From positions 619,443 through 683,442 of the forward strand of contig NZ_SSSM01000003.1 of assembly GCF_004801885.1 (NCBI RefSeq): DNA of 64,000 nt. The letters run 5' to 3'. The DNA is from Naasia lichenicola. Lineage in GTDB: Bacteria; Actinomycetota; Actinomycetes; Actinomycetales; Microbacteriaceae. The notes under the pieces were generated by a model. That model did no database searches and was not told the origin of the DNA. It saw only the letters and a list, made by a program, of their open reading frames with translations. Every line of letters begins with the position of its first letter. Position 1 is the stretch's first letter. The position numbers and the translations under genes were made by a program. Below, piece after piece: positions 55,101 to 63,071 of this stretch.

Positions 55101-58100
55101 CTCGACGAACTACTGGCGAGTCGGCGGAGACACCACGTGGGGCGGAGCCTCGAGCTCCTACCTGCGGGGCTCGATCGACGAGGTCGCTGTCTACCCCGCC
55201 GCACTCTCGGCTTCCGCAATCGCGAGTCACTTCAACGCGGCACTCCCGGCGAACACCGCCCCGACCGCCGCGTTCACCTCGACGACCACCGACCGCTCGG
55301 TCACCGTCGACGCCAGCGCCTCCGTCGACCCCGACGGCGCCATCGCGGCCTACAGCTGGAACTTCGGCGACGGCGCGACCGCGACCGGTGCCACTGCCCA
55401 GCACAGCTACGCCACCGCGGGCACCAAGACCGTGACGCTCACGGTCACCGACAATCGCGGAACCACCGCTGCCGTCTCGCACGACGTCGTCGTCGCGAAC
55501 GGCTCAACCCCGAGCGACGCCTACGGCACGGCCGTGGTCGGAGCCAACCCTGTGCTCTACTGGCGCCTCAGCGACACCAGCTCCACGGCGACGGATGCGA
55601 GCGGCAACGGAAACACCGGCACCTACCGTGACGGTGTGACCAAGCCGGTGACCGGGGCCATCCCGACCACCACCGACACCGCAGCACACTTCGACGGCAA
55701 CGGCGGACTCGTCTCGGCCAACAACCCGACCAGCAACCCGACGACCTACTCGCTCGAGCTGTGGTTCAAGGCCGACCAGCAGGTCACCGGCGGCAAGCTC
55801 ATCGGCCTCGGCAACAGCCAGACCGGCACCTCGGGCAACTACGACCGTCACATCTACTTCGAGAACGACGGACGCCTGACCTTCGGCACCTGGGTCGGCA
55901 GCACCAACACCGTGAGCTCGACCGCGTCGTACAACGACGACGTCTGGCACCACGTGGTCGCCGAGCAGTCCGCCGCAGGCCTCCGGCTGTTCGTCGATGG
56001 CGCTCTCGTCGGATCGAACAGCAACGGCGACTCGCAGGGCTACGTCGGATACTGGCGCATCGGCGGCGACAGCACGTGGGGCGGCTCGGGCCCATGGTTC
56101 CGCGGAGACATCGACGAGGTCGCGGTCTACGACACCGTGCTCAGCCCGTCGACCGTGAGCAACCACTACAGCCTCGGCTCCGCGCCGGTCGCCTCCAACC
56201 AGGTACCGACGGCGGCGTTCACCTCTGCATCCACCGGACTCGCAGCGACCTTCGACAGCTCGACTTCGGTCGACTCCGACGGCAGCATCGCGAGCTACGC
56301 CTGGACGTTCGGAGACCCCACCTCGGCCTCCAACAGCTCCATGGTCGCGGCACCCAGCCACACCTTCACCGGTGCCGGCACCTACACCGTGACGCTCACG
56401 GTGACGGACGATCAGGGGGCGACCAGCACGGTCAGCCACCCGGTGACCGTCGCTCCGGCCAACCAGGCCCCGACGGCGTCGTTCACGTCCTCCTCGACCG
56501 GGCTGGCAGCGGCTTTCGACGGATCGAGCTCGACCGACTCGGATGGAAGCATCGCCAGCTACGCCTGGACGTTCGGGGACACCACGTCGAACACATCGAC
56601 GGCCGCAGTCCCCAATCACACCTATCCGGCGAGTGGCACCTACACGGTGTCTCTGATGGTGACCGATGACAAGGGCGCCACGAGCACGACGTCCCAGCGC
56701 GTCACCGTGACGGCCCCGCCCGTCACGTCGGCTCCCCTCGCCCAGGACGCCTTCGGACGCACCTCGGCGAACAGCTTCGGGACGGCTGACATCGGCGGCG
56801 TCTGGACCACGGTGGGCACCGCCAGTCGGCTCGCGGTCTCGAACGGCACCGGAAAGGCGACCTCCTCTGCAGGATCGACCATCACCGCCGTCCTCGGATC
56901 GGTCAGCTCGACCGACACCGATGTCCAGGTGACTGCCACTCCAAGCACGATCTCCGGCGCTTCGCACTACATCTCGGTGCTTGGCCGCCGTGTCGGAACG
57001 GACGACTACCGGGCTCGGGTCGTCATCGGAACCTCGGGCGCCGTCACCATGCAGCTGATGCGCGGAGGGGTGTCCATCGCCTCGACGGTCGTCCCCGGCC
57101 TGACCTTCGCCAACGGCGACTCACTGCGCATCCGCGTACAGGTCGTCGGCACCTCGCCGACCACCATCCAGGCCAAGGCGTGGAAGGTCGGCAGCGCCGA
57201 GCCGACCGCATGGGCACTCACACGGACCGACAGCACTGCCGGCATGCAGGCCGCCGGCGGCATCGGCCTCGCGAGCTACCTCGGCGCGGGTGCCACGGCG
57301 GCGGTGACGACGAGCTTCGACGACCTGATCGCGACCTCGACCACCGTTACCACCACCCCGGTGCCGCCGACCACGCCGACCAATGCGGCGCCCACGGCAG
57401 CCTTCACCGCGTCGAGCGTCGACCTCACGGCCGCTGTCGATGGCACCTCGTCCACTGACTCCGACGGCACCATTGCGTCGTACAGCTGGAGCTTCAGCGA
57501 CGGAGGCTCGGCCACCGGTGCGACGGCCAATCACACCTTCGCGGCCGCAGGTACGTACGGCATCGAGCTCACCGTCGCCGACAACAGCGGCGCGACGGCC
57601 ACGTCGACCGGGTCGGTCACCGTGACGGCTCCTGTCACACCTCCCACCACTCCGACGACCCCCGCCACGGCGATCGCAGCCGACGACTTCGGCCGCACCA
57701 CCGCGAACGCCTGGGGCACAGCCGGAACCGGTGGGGCGTGGAGCCTCAGCGGATCGAGCTCCTACTTCTCGACCGACGGCAGCACAGCGGCCATCACAAC
57801 GACGGCAGCCGCCAAGCAGGCCGAGGCCTATCTGTCCGGTGTCTCCGCGGCATCGACCGATACCCGTGTCACCGTCTCGCTGAGTGGGGTTCCCGTCGGC
57901 GGCAGCGTCTACGCCTCGGTCATCGGCCGACGCGTCGGCACGGTCGACTACCGGGCCCGGGCAGTCGTCTCGGCGACCGGATCCATCACCCTGCAGCTGC
58001 AGCGCGCGGGGACCACGTTCTCCTCGATCGTGGTCCCGGGCATGACCTACGCGGCGGGCGACCAGCTCATCATCCGCCTGCAGGTCACCGGCACCAGTCC

Positions 58101-58293
58101 GACGACGCTCAATGCAAAGATCTGGAAGGCCGGCACCACCGAGCCGACCGCCTGGCAGCTCTCGGCAACCGACGGCACCGACGGCCTGCAGCTGGCCGGC
58201 TCCGTGGGCCTGGGCGGCTACTTCGCATCGGGCCTCAGCTCGCTGCCGAGCGCCGTCCGCTTCGACGACTTCACCGTCACGCCGGTCCAGTAA
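52198..58293 (+). CDS. 2,031-residue secreted beta-propeller / LamG / PKD surface protein
   Basis: GTG start, signal peptide cleaved after APAYA (33). Residues 40-450 are blades of a beta-propeller (VYAGGSFSTAQPAG, LYIGGQFTSIGG, VWMGGNFTSMKS, IVLGGSFTTVNG). Next comes a fibronectin-III-like domain (about 460-560), LamG/concanavalin-like domains (about 565-780, 795-1015 and 1105-1330, each starting with YWRLG or FWRLG and containing YWRIGGDSTWGG or a close variant), PKD domains between and after them (1020-1100, 1340-1510 and about 1720-1810), and two copies of a roughly 195-residue beta module (about 1520-1715 and 1830-2031) that also occurs twice in the protein at 4710-9245. No anchor is seen at the C-terminus. 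LamG and PKD domains commonly bind glycans, so a matrix or adhesion role is likely. A strong terminator follows. Confidence 0.9.
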   Translation: MPYSFRASLRALATVTAVAVVAGTVLVTAPAYADTSPAAGVTQTVSSDALPTVQINGVVYTQVIVGNTVYAGGSFSTAQPAGAASGVGTVARANLLAYNLTTGELISSFAPNPNGIVRSLAASPDGTRLYIGGQFTSIGGAARNRAASIDVASGALTTWNPNSNGAVYGIVASNSTVWMGGNFTSMKSTARLHAAAVTATDASILPFSASADGGRVNAIVANADFTKIVLGGSFTTVNGAGSPNTGGDSGYGLGMVDAATGASLSFPASQRVKNGGADAAIYSLTSDGTSFYGTGYHFGGGGNTEGTFRAEWSNGSLVWEEDCHGDTYSVATSTDAVYIAGHPHYCGNSGGHPQTDPWTFQRAMAWSKTSSGERNLADPYGYPSWTDVEHPTLLNWYPDFNTGTVTGQNQGPWSVAANANYVVYGGEFTTVNGVRQQGLVRFANKTIAPNLDGPRVSSSKFLPTLNSFSSGQVRVSWPANYDRDNQYLTYTLYRDGSNTTPIWSGVVGSRIWFDRPTTTVVDTGLVPGSTHTYRIRATDPYGNTVLGNSVSVTVSAATPSGYAQSVLDDGAKNFWRLGDAAGSTTVADWAGSDIAAAGTGVSFAQTGAIADDTNSSALFSGDGTGVITSNTIQAGPNTFSIEAWFKTTSTSGGKIVGFGNAKSGDSSNYDRHVYMDGNGAVSFGVYNGNTSTVSSKAGLNDGQWHQVTASLGAAGMQLFVDGIKVASRTDVTAGQTYSGYWRIGGDSTWGGDKYFDGNIDDVSIYGTALTRDQVRTHYTLSGRALSTVPAPTDAYGSAVYNDEPTLYWRLGESTGDTVADSSGNGNAGIYENGVTLGTTGAVTGTANTAASFDGNDDTIASVARFGNPTNYTLESWFKSDSTSGGKIIGFAGNQNGNSGSHDRDVFLQDNGQVVFGTWTGQENRATSQNGGYNDGAWHYVVATQSSDGMKLYVDGVLVGTNGNTGAENSTNYWRVGGDTTWGGASSSYLRGSIDEVAVYPAALSASAIASHFNAALPANTAPTAAFTSTTTDRSVTVDASASVDPDGAIAAYSWNFGDGATATGATAQHSYATAGTKTVTLTVTDNRGTTAAVSHDVVVANGSTPSDAYGTAVVGANPVLYWRLSDTSSTATDASGNGNTGTYRDGVTKPVTGAIPTTTDTAAHFDGNGGLVSANNPTSNPTTYSLELWFKADQQVTGGKLIGLGNSQTGTSGNYDRHIYFENDGRLTFGTWVGSTNTVSSTASYNDDVWHHVVAEQSAAGLRLFVDGALVGSNSNGDSQGYVGYWRIGGDSTWGGSGPWFRGDIDEVAVYDTVLSPSTVSNHYSLGSAPVASNQVPTAAFTSASTGLAATFDSSTSVDSDGSIASYAWTFGDPTSASNSSMVAAPSHTFTGAGTYTVTLTVTDDQGATSTVSHPVTVAPANQAPTASFTSSSTGLAAAFDGSSSTDSDGSIASYAWTFGDTTSNTSTAAVPNHTYPASGTYTVSLMVTDDKGATSTTSQRVTVTAPPVTSAPLAQDAFGRTSANSFGTADIGGVWTTVGTASRLAVSNGTGKATSSAGSTITAVLGSVSSTDTDVQVTATPSTISGASHYISVLGRRVGTDDYRARVVIGTSGAVTMQLMRGGVSIASTVVPGLTFANGDSLRIRVQVVGTSPTTIQAKAWKVGSAEPTAWALTRTDSTAGMQAAGGIGLASYLGAGATAAVTTSFDDLIATSTTVTTTPVPPTTPTNAAPTAAFTASSVDLTAAVDGTSSTDSDGTIASYSWSFSDGGSATGATANHTFAAAGTYGIELTVADNSGATATSTGSVTVTAPVTPPTTPTTPATAIAADDFGRTTANAWGTAGTGGAWSLSGSSSYFSTDGSTAAITTTAAAKQAEAYLSGVSAASTDTRVTVSLSGVPVGGSVYASVIGRRVGTVDYRARAVVSATGSITLQLQRAGTTFSSIVVPGMTYAAGDQLIIRLQVTGTSPTTLNAKIWKAGTTEPTAWQLSATDGTDGLQLAGSVGLGGYFASGLSSLPSAVRFDDFTVTPVQ

Positions 58294-58319
58294 TCCTCAG
58301 TGCGCATGGCGCACCACAC

Positions 58320-58353
58320 GGCGAGCGCGGCGGATCCATCCGCCGCGCTCGCC
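58320..58353 (+). terminator. Strong terminator after the giant surface protein
   Basis: GGCGAGCGCGGCGGAT, loop of two bases, ATCCGCCGCGCTCGCC: a 16-pair perfect stem 26 bases after the stop, followed by TCAATTG. Confidence 0.85.
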
Positions 58354-58612
58354 TCAATTGAGGCCACCATCGGAAACCCTGATCAGGTGCTCAATAAGTT
58401 GAGCGTTGCACAGGAAGAATTAACGGGAACGAAACGACGCCCCCCTCTTTGGTGTCGTGACTCCACCCCCACCGTTCGATAGTTTGGAACCCTGGTTCTC
58501 AGCTGTTACCCGCTGCTACCCCACGAGAACCAGACGTCACTCGCTTACCCGGCGCTGTCCACCCCGACAGAGAACTGACGACGCAGCATTACCCGAAAGC
58601 TGTATCCCTCCG
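58354..58612 (+). promoter_or_regulatory. Upstream region of the cytidylyltransferase operon
   Basis: Contains GCTCAA-TAAG-TTGAGC (58389-58404), the same arms as the palindrome at 9371-9388, and TTACCCG words at 58506, 58545 and 58589, the last reading TTACCCGAAAG 15 bases before the ATG. A CTACCCC half-match is at 58516. No other gene is evident. Confidence 0.5.
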
Positions 58613-59059
58613 ATGCCCCGAATCGGCTACGCCGCTGGCGCCTTCGACCTCTTCCACGTAGGTCACCTCAACATCCTCAAGCACGCCAAGAGCGCCTGCG
58701 ACTACCTCGTCGCCGGCGTAGTCTCGGACGAGATGCTCCTCGAGACCAAGGGCATCGTCCCGGTCATCCCGCTCTCCGAGCGCCTCGAGATCGTCTCGCA
58801 CATCTCCTACGTCGACGAGGCCCGCGCCGAGGTCGTCCCGAACAAGCTGGACACGTGGCGCGACGTCGGGTTCGACATCTTCTTCAAGGGCGACGACTGG
58901 CGCGGCACAGACAAGGGCCTGAAGCTCGAGCGCGAGTTCGCCGAGGTCGGAGTCGAGGTCGTCTACTTCCCGTACACGATGTCCACCTCGAGCACGCAGC
59001 TCCGCCGGGCACTCGCCGCCATCACCGAGAACGCCGACCGCGGCCTCGCCCAAGCCTGA
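58613..59059 (+). CDS. TagD-like nucleotidyltransferase (glycerol-3-phosphate cytidylyltransferase family)
   Basis: 148 residues, full length for the family. GAFDLFHVGHLNIL carries the HxGH nucleotide-binding motif (H15, H18). FKGDDWRGTDKG corresponds to the substrate-side GDDW segment, and STSSTQLRR (124-132) is the second signature near the C-terminus. Members make CDP-glycerol or related CDP-alcohols for teichoic acids or glycan decoration. Here the next gene is a glycosyltransferase 122 bases downstream, so a CDP-activated group for wall or EPS polymer is plausible. The ATG at 58613 is preceded by TTACCCGAAAG and no obvious ribosome site. Confidence 0.88.
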   Translation: MPRIGYAAGAFDLFHVGHLNILKHAKSACDYLVAGVVSDEMLLETKGIVPVIPLSERLEIVSHISYVDEARAEVVPNKLDTWRDVGFDIFFKGDDWRGTDKGLKLEREFAEVGVEVVYFPYTMSTSSTQLRRALAAITENADRGLAQA

Positions 59060-59181
59060 ATCACCGCTTCACCTGCTCCACCGAACACCTGCTCCACCAC
59101 AGCGGCCCTCCCAGCCGGTGCACCCACACCGGAGCCGAACGAACTTCCACCCGCCCACCTGTCACCCGAACGCAGGACATC

Positions 59182-60492
59182 ATGACCAACGCATCCTCCA
59201 TCCCCGACGACGACACATTCGAAGGGCTGCTCCAGAACGCGGCGCTCGCCAACGAAGCGCCCCGGCTCGAGGCACTCCCCCAGAAGCCGATGCGCATCGC
59301 GATGGTCGGGACGCGCGGGGTGCCCGCCGCATACGGCGGATTCGAGACCGCGATCGAGGAGATCGGCCAGCGCCTGGTCGCTCGTGGCCATGAGGTCACC
59401 GTCTACTGCCGCGTGGGCAAGAACGGTGAGAAGCCGGCCACGCATCTCGGCATGAAGCTCGTCTACCTCCCCGCGATGAAGAAGAAGACCCTCGAGACAC
59501 TTAGCCACACCGCCCTCTCGGCCCTGCACATGATGGGCACCAAGGGTCACGATGCCGCGTTCGTCTTCAACGCCGCCAATGCTCCGTTCGTGCCGATGAT
59601 CAAGGCCCGCCGCACCCCCGTCGCCGTGCACGTCGACGGCCTCGAGTGGAAGCGCGGCAAGTGGGGCAAGTGGGGCAAGCGCTACTACCGCATGGCCGAA
59701 GAGTTCGCCGTGCGCACCGGCGACGCCCTCATCTCCGATGCCCAGGGCATCGCTGACTACTACGAGGCGGAGTTCGGCGTGCCGACCGAGCTGCTGACCT
59801 ACGGCGCCAACCGCCTCACCGACGTCGCCACGGACAAGCTGGCCAAGCACGGACTCGAGGCCGGAAAGTTCCACGTCGCCGTCGCGCGCTTCGAGCCGGA
59901 GAACCACGTCGACGTCATCGTCGAGGGCTACACCGCTAGCAAGGCCCAGTACCCGCTCGTCGTCGTGGGCTCCGCCCCATACGCCGAGGAGTACACCGAC
60001 CGCATCGCGAAGATGGCCGCCGCCGACCCGCGCATCAAGATGCTCGGCGGAGTGTGGGACCAGGACGAGCTCAACCAGCTCTACGCACACGCGCGCACCT
60101 ACATCCACGGCCACTCCGTGGGCGGCACCAACCCGTCCCTGCTGCGCGCGATGGGCGCCGGCACCGCCGTCATCGCCTTCGACGTCAACTTCAACCGCGA
60201 GGTCGCCGGCCCCGAAGGCATGTTCTTCTCCGAAGCCACGCAGCTCGCCCCGCACCTGCACGAGATCGAGGCCGACACCTGGCGCTACCTCGCCATCGGC
60301 CAGGCCATGCAGGACCGCGCGATCAAGAACTACAACTGGGACGATGTGACCCTCGGCTACGAGGCACTCGCGATCAAGCTCGCCGCGGGCGACTCCATTC
60401 ACGGCATCGCCAAGGGACGCCGCCGCAAGAAGGGCTGGCAGACCACCGCCGACGCCCTGCTCCCCGCGAAGTCCTCGGCGTCAACCCGCTGA
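59182..60492 (+). CDS. DUF1972/GT4 glycosyltransferase
   Basis: 436 residues. After a 36-residue polar lead the DUF1972 N-terminal domain begins MRIAMVGTRGVPAAYGGFET (37-56), typical of rhamnosyltransferases such as WchF. VAVHVDGLEWKRGKW and a GT-B C-terminal half follow (VARFEPENHVDVIVEGY, HGHSVGGTNPSLLRAMGAG). The C-terminal tail is basic (GRRRKKGW), possibly membrane-contacting. ACCCGAA lies 11 bases before the ATG with CAGGAC as ribosome site. The stop overlaps the ATG of the next small gene (TGATG). It probably adds the first or second sugar to a lipid-linked intermediate. Confidence 0.9.
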   Translation: MTNASSIPDDDTFEGLLQNAALANEAPRLEALPQKPMRIAMVGTRGVPAAYGGFETAIEEIGQRLVARGHEVTVYCRVGKNGEKPATHLGMKLVYLPAMKKKTLETLSHTALSALHMMGTKGHDAAFVFNAANAPFVPMIKARRTPVAVHVDGLEWKRGKWGKWGKRYYRMAEEFAVRTGDALISDAQGIADYYEAEFGVPTELLTYGANRLTDVATDKLAKHGLEAGKFHVAVARFEPENHVDVIVEGYTASKAQYPLVVVGSAPYAEEYTDRIAKMAAADPRIKMLGGVWDQDELNQLYAHARTYIHGHSVGGTNPSLLRAMGAGTAVIAFDVNFNREVAGPEGMFFSEATQLAPHLHEIEADTWRYLAIGQAMQDRAIKNYNWDDVTLGYEALAIKLAAGDSIHGIAKGRRRKKGWQTTADALLPAKSSASTR

Positions 60493-60659
60493 TGACACCG
60501 CTCGCCTCGGCGCGGACGCCACGCCCCATCGTGGCGCTCCGGCCGCCGACGAGCACCCTGCGGGCGAAGCCCGCTCCATGGCTGAGACAAGCAATCTGGA
60601 CGATCGCGGCGCTCGGCGCCACGATCGGCCTCTTCATCGCCGTGGCACCGTACCTCTAG
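60492..60659 (+). CDS. 55-residue membrane protein, translationally coupled to the glycosyltransferase
   Basis: MTPLASARTPRPIVALRPPT, a basic Pro-rich lead, then KPAPWLRQAIW and one helix to the C-terminus (TIAALGATIGLFIAVAPYL), like a tail-anchored protein. It starts inside the glycosyltransferase stop. Coupling suggests it holds or stabilises the enzyme at the membrane; that is inference. Confidence 0.6.
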   Translation: MTPLASARTPRPIVALRPPTSTLRAKPAPWLRQAIWTIAALGATIGLFIAVAPYL

Positions 60660-61066
60660 GGCCTTTCCGCTCGGCGCAGACACCGCTCATCTCGCCCTGA
60701 CGGCCATTGAGCGAAACGCCGAACGACGCACCGCACTCGACACGCCCGAGATCGAGAATTTATCTCGAACTTTGGGGGACATGTCTCTGCGGATCGTTTC
60801 AACCTCTCAACACCGTGACACCCCCGAGCTGACGGGGATCGGGACACATCCGTCTCGCTATCTCTCCTGTCCCCCAAGCGGCGGACACGCCGAAATCCTT
60901 CAGCCGCCCCTCCCGTACCCCCCTCATGGGGGGTGTTACTGTTTCACCTGTTCAGCGGCCGGGGTCCCGAACACCCCGCCTCCCGAGGTCGCTTCCGTAC
61001 GCCCTCGACGTCTCTCCACGGCCCTGCGCTGTGGTCTTTCGACGTGGGCGAAAACACAAGGCGACT
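60660..61066 (+). promoter_or_regulatory. Leader region of beta-helix gene 2
   Basis: About 400 bases with no supported gene. TCGAGA-ATTTA-TCTCGA at 60752-60768 and a strong hairpin ACCCCCC-TCAT-GGGGGGT at 60917-60934 lie here. AAGGCG precedes the ATG. The TTCCTAT/GTGGTATCA element of the other two beta-helix genes is not present. Confidence 0.45.
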
Positions 61067-62746
61067 ATGCGTTCTCAGCACAGAGCACCCTCCCAGCGGA
61101 TCAGGTCCGGATACTCTCGATTCGGCCTCAGCGGCCGAGCCAAGGCGCTCGTCGGACTCGGTTCGGCGTTGGCTCTCGTCGGTGGCCTCAGTGTCGCCAC
61201 GATGGTCATCGCGGATCCTCAGTACGTCGCCCTCTGCGGCGCCGACGACTGCGCCAGCACCTCGGTGAGCGCATCGGGAGAGCCGTCGGCAGACCCGACG
61301 GTGGCAGTCGTCGCCCTCGATCCGGCAGCCACCGAGGTCTCACTGGTCAACCACAATGCGGTCGGCACCACGATCGTCAGCATCCTGGGCTACTTCGACA
61401 GCTCGAACCCTGCAGCCGAGGGCGCCAGCTACTCGGCTGCCGACGAGTCGCTCAACCTGCAGTATCAGCTCGGCAGCGACGAGAAGCGCACGGTCCGCCT
61501 GCCCAGCGTGCCGAGCGACGCCAAGACCGTACTGGTGAAGCTCGGAGGCCGCGACACCGCGACGATGAGCACCGAGAAGGCCAAGTCGAAGTGCGCGATG
61601 GTGGGCATCACCTCGGCGGGCACCGTGACGGGCGAGCAGGTGCGCGACGCTCTGCATCATCGGGCCGTCGCAACCGCCACACCTGGCACGCCGACCCCGT
61701 CGGTGGTTCCCGGGGAGAACGATGTCGTCGACGACATCATCGACGACGTCACCGACGGCCTGGGCCTCGGCGGTTCGACCGGCCCGACGGCGACGCCGAG
61801 TCCGACAGCAACGGCGACGCCAGTTCCCACCGCGACGGCGACGGCTTCCCCGGAGCCGGCCCCTGCTCCGGCCGAAACGGCTGCCCCGACACCCTCGACT
61901 CCCAGCACCCCATCCGCGCCGACCCCTCCGACGACTCCAGCCCCGGCTCCATCTACGGGATCAGGTTCCGGCTCCGGCAGCTCGAACCCTGCGGGCCAGT
62001 TCGGAGTGCCCGCCGGCACCAAGCTGACCGTCGTCTACGGCGACCAGACGGTGACCCAGGCAGGCGCCGTGATCGACTCACTCGACATCCACGGCCGAGT
62101 GATCATCCGTGCCAACAATGTGACGATCAAGAATTCGATCGTCCGCGGCACCGACTCTGGAGGCAAGTACGGTCTCGTCGACAACATGAAGGGCTACTCC
62201 GGCCTGAAGGTCCTCGACACCGAGATCGTGCCCACCAATCCGAACTGGACCAACAACGGCATCATGGGCTGGAACTTCGAGCTGCATGGAGTCAACATCC
62301 ACGGCACAGTCGATCAGGTCAGCGTCGCAGGAAGCAACGTGGTCGTGGCCGACTCATGGCTGCACGACTCGATCTTCTATGCCGATGACCCCGACCACAC
62401 CGACGGCTCTCACCAGGACAACATCGAGATCGTCAGCGGCGACAACATCCTCGTCACCGGCAACACCATGACCGGCACGAACAATGCCGCCATCCAGGTG
62501 ACGCAGGACCGCGGCAAGGTGTCGAACCTGACGATCACGAAGAACTTCATGGACAACGGCGACTGCCAGATCAACATCTCCGAGAAGGACAAGGGGCCGA
62601 TCAGCGGCATCACGATCTCGAACAACACCTTCGGGGTCAACGGCAACATCAGGGGCTGCGGTGTCGTCGGTCCGACCAGCACCATCGTCAACCTGATCAG
62701 CAACCTCTTCTCGAACGGCGGCTCTGTCGTGGTGAAGAAGGGCTGA
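61067..62746 (+). CDS. Secreted beta-helix protein 2 with extra N-terminal domain and PT linker
   Basis: 559 residues from the ATG at 61067 (AAGG six bases upstream). A long basic N-region (RIRSGYSRFGLSGRAKALVG) and a helix (about 27-48) export it or hold it in the membrane. Residues 50-215 form a beta-rich domain with cysteines (ALCGADDCAST and KSKCAMV). An acidic segment (ENDVVDDIIDDVTDG) and a Pro/Thr/Ala linker (about 240-305) lead to the beta-helix (about 320-559), very close to the other two: GRVIIRANNVTIKNSIVRG and DDPDHTDGSHQDNIE. The extra domain may bind the wall or polymer while the helix acts on glycan. Confidence 0.86.
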   Translation: MRSQHRAPSQRIRSGYSRFGLSGRAKALVGLGSALALVGGLSVATMVIADPQYVALCGADDCASTSVSASGEPSADPTVAVVALDPAATEVSLVNHNAVGTTIVSILGYFDSSNPAAEGASYSAADESLNLQYQLGSDEKRTVRLPSVPSDAKTVLVKLGGRDTATMSTEKAKSKCAMVGITSAGTVTGEQVRDALHHRAVATATPGTPTPSVVPGENDVVDDIIDDVTDGLGLGGSTGPTATPSPTATATPVPTATATASPEPAPAPAETAAPTPSTPSTPSAPTPPTTPAPAPSTGSGSGSGSSNPAGQFGVPAGTKLTVVYGDQTVTQAGAVIDSLDIHGRVIIRANNVTIKNSIVRGTDSGGKYGLVDNMKGYSGLKVLDTEIVPTNPNWTNNGIMGWNFELHGVNIHGTVDQVSVAGSNVVVADSWLHDSIFYADDPDHTDGSHQDNIEIVSGDNILVTGNTMTGTNNAAIQVTQDRGKVSNLTITKNFMDNGDCQINISEKDKGPISGITISNNTFGVNGNIRGCGVVGPTSTIVNLISNLFSNGGSVVVKKG

Positions 62747-62764
62747 TCACCTCTCTGCTCCACA

Positions 62765-62800
62765 GAGGAGGCGGGTGTCCATCGGGACGCCCGCCTCCTC
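62765..62800 (+). terminator. Strong terminator after beta-helix gene 2
   Basis: GAGGAGGCGGGTGTCC, loop ATCG, GGACGCCCGCCTCCTC, followed by TTCTGCTTCC; 16 pairs with one or no mismatch, 18 bases after the stop. Confidence 0.9.
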
Positions 62801-62866
62801 TTCTGCTTCCCGAGGCATCCGATCTACGCAGGCAGGTGAGCCCTGGCGGCCGCGCCAGGAAATCCG

Positions 62867-63071
62867 TTCCTATCAATTTCCGATGCTCGGTGGTATCAAA
62901 TCCGCTCCGGGAAGAATCCGCTGGTCACAGGCTTGTTACGAAGTTCAGGTCTCTCAAGGCTCGAGGCAATGTGATCCCAGAACCTTCAACTCCAGATTCA
63001 TACTCACGCAACGAAACGTCTCCTAGGGTCCTTCTTGACCAGCCCCTCGACCACCCGAAACGAGAGACATC
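62867..63071 (+). promoter_or_regulatory. Leader of beta-helix gene 3, matches the leader of gene 1
   Basis: TTCCTAT at 62867-62873, 16 bases, GTGGTATCA at 62890-62898, then 173 bases to the GTG. Gene 1 has the same two words, the same 16-base gap and a 174-base leader. The leaders also share CTYAARGKTCGARGCAAT-like text midway and CCGAAA-GAGAG just before the start. ACCCGAA ends 12 bases before the GTG. Confidence 0.6.

Noticed and set aside
53002..55482. Long minus-strand frame of 826 codons under the giant surface protein
   Set aside because: It is the shadow of a high-GC gene on the other strand; composition is Arg/Gly/Val-rich with no domain, and the plus-strand product is full of recognisable domains.
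55504..60402. Other long opposite-strand frames (55504-56967, 58963-60402)
   Set aside because: Both mirror well-supported plus-strand genes and show the typical G/C-skewed composition of shadows.
62867..63071. Known riboswitch class in the beta-helix leaders
   Set aside because: I looked for c-di-GMP-I and ydaO-type conserved cores and did not see them; only the paired novel element is supported.
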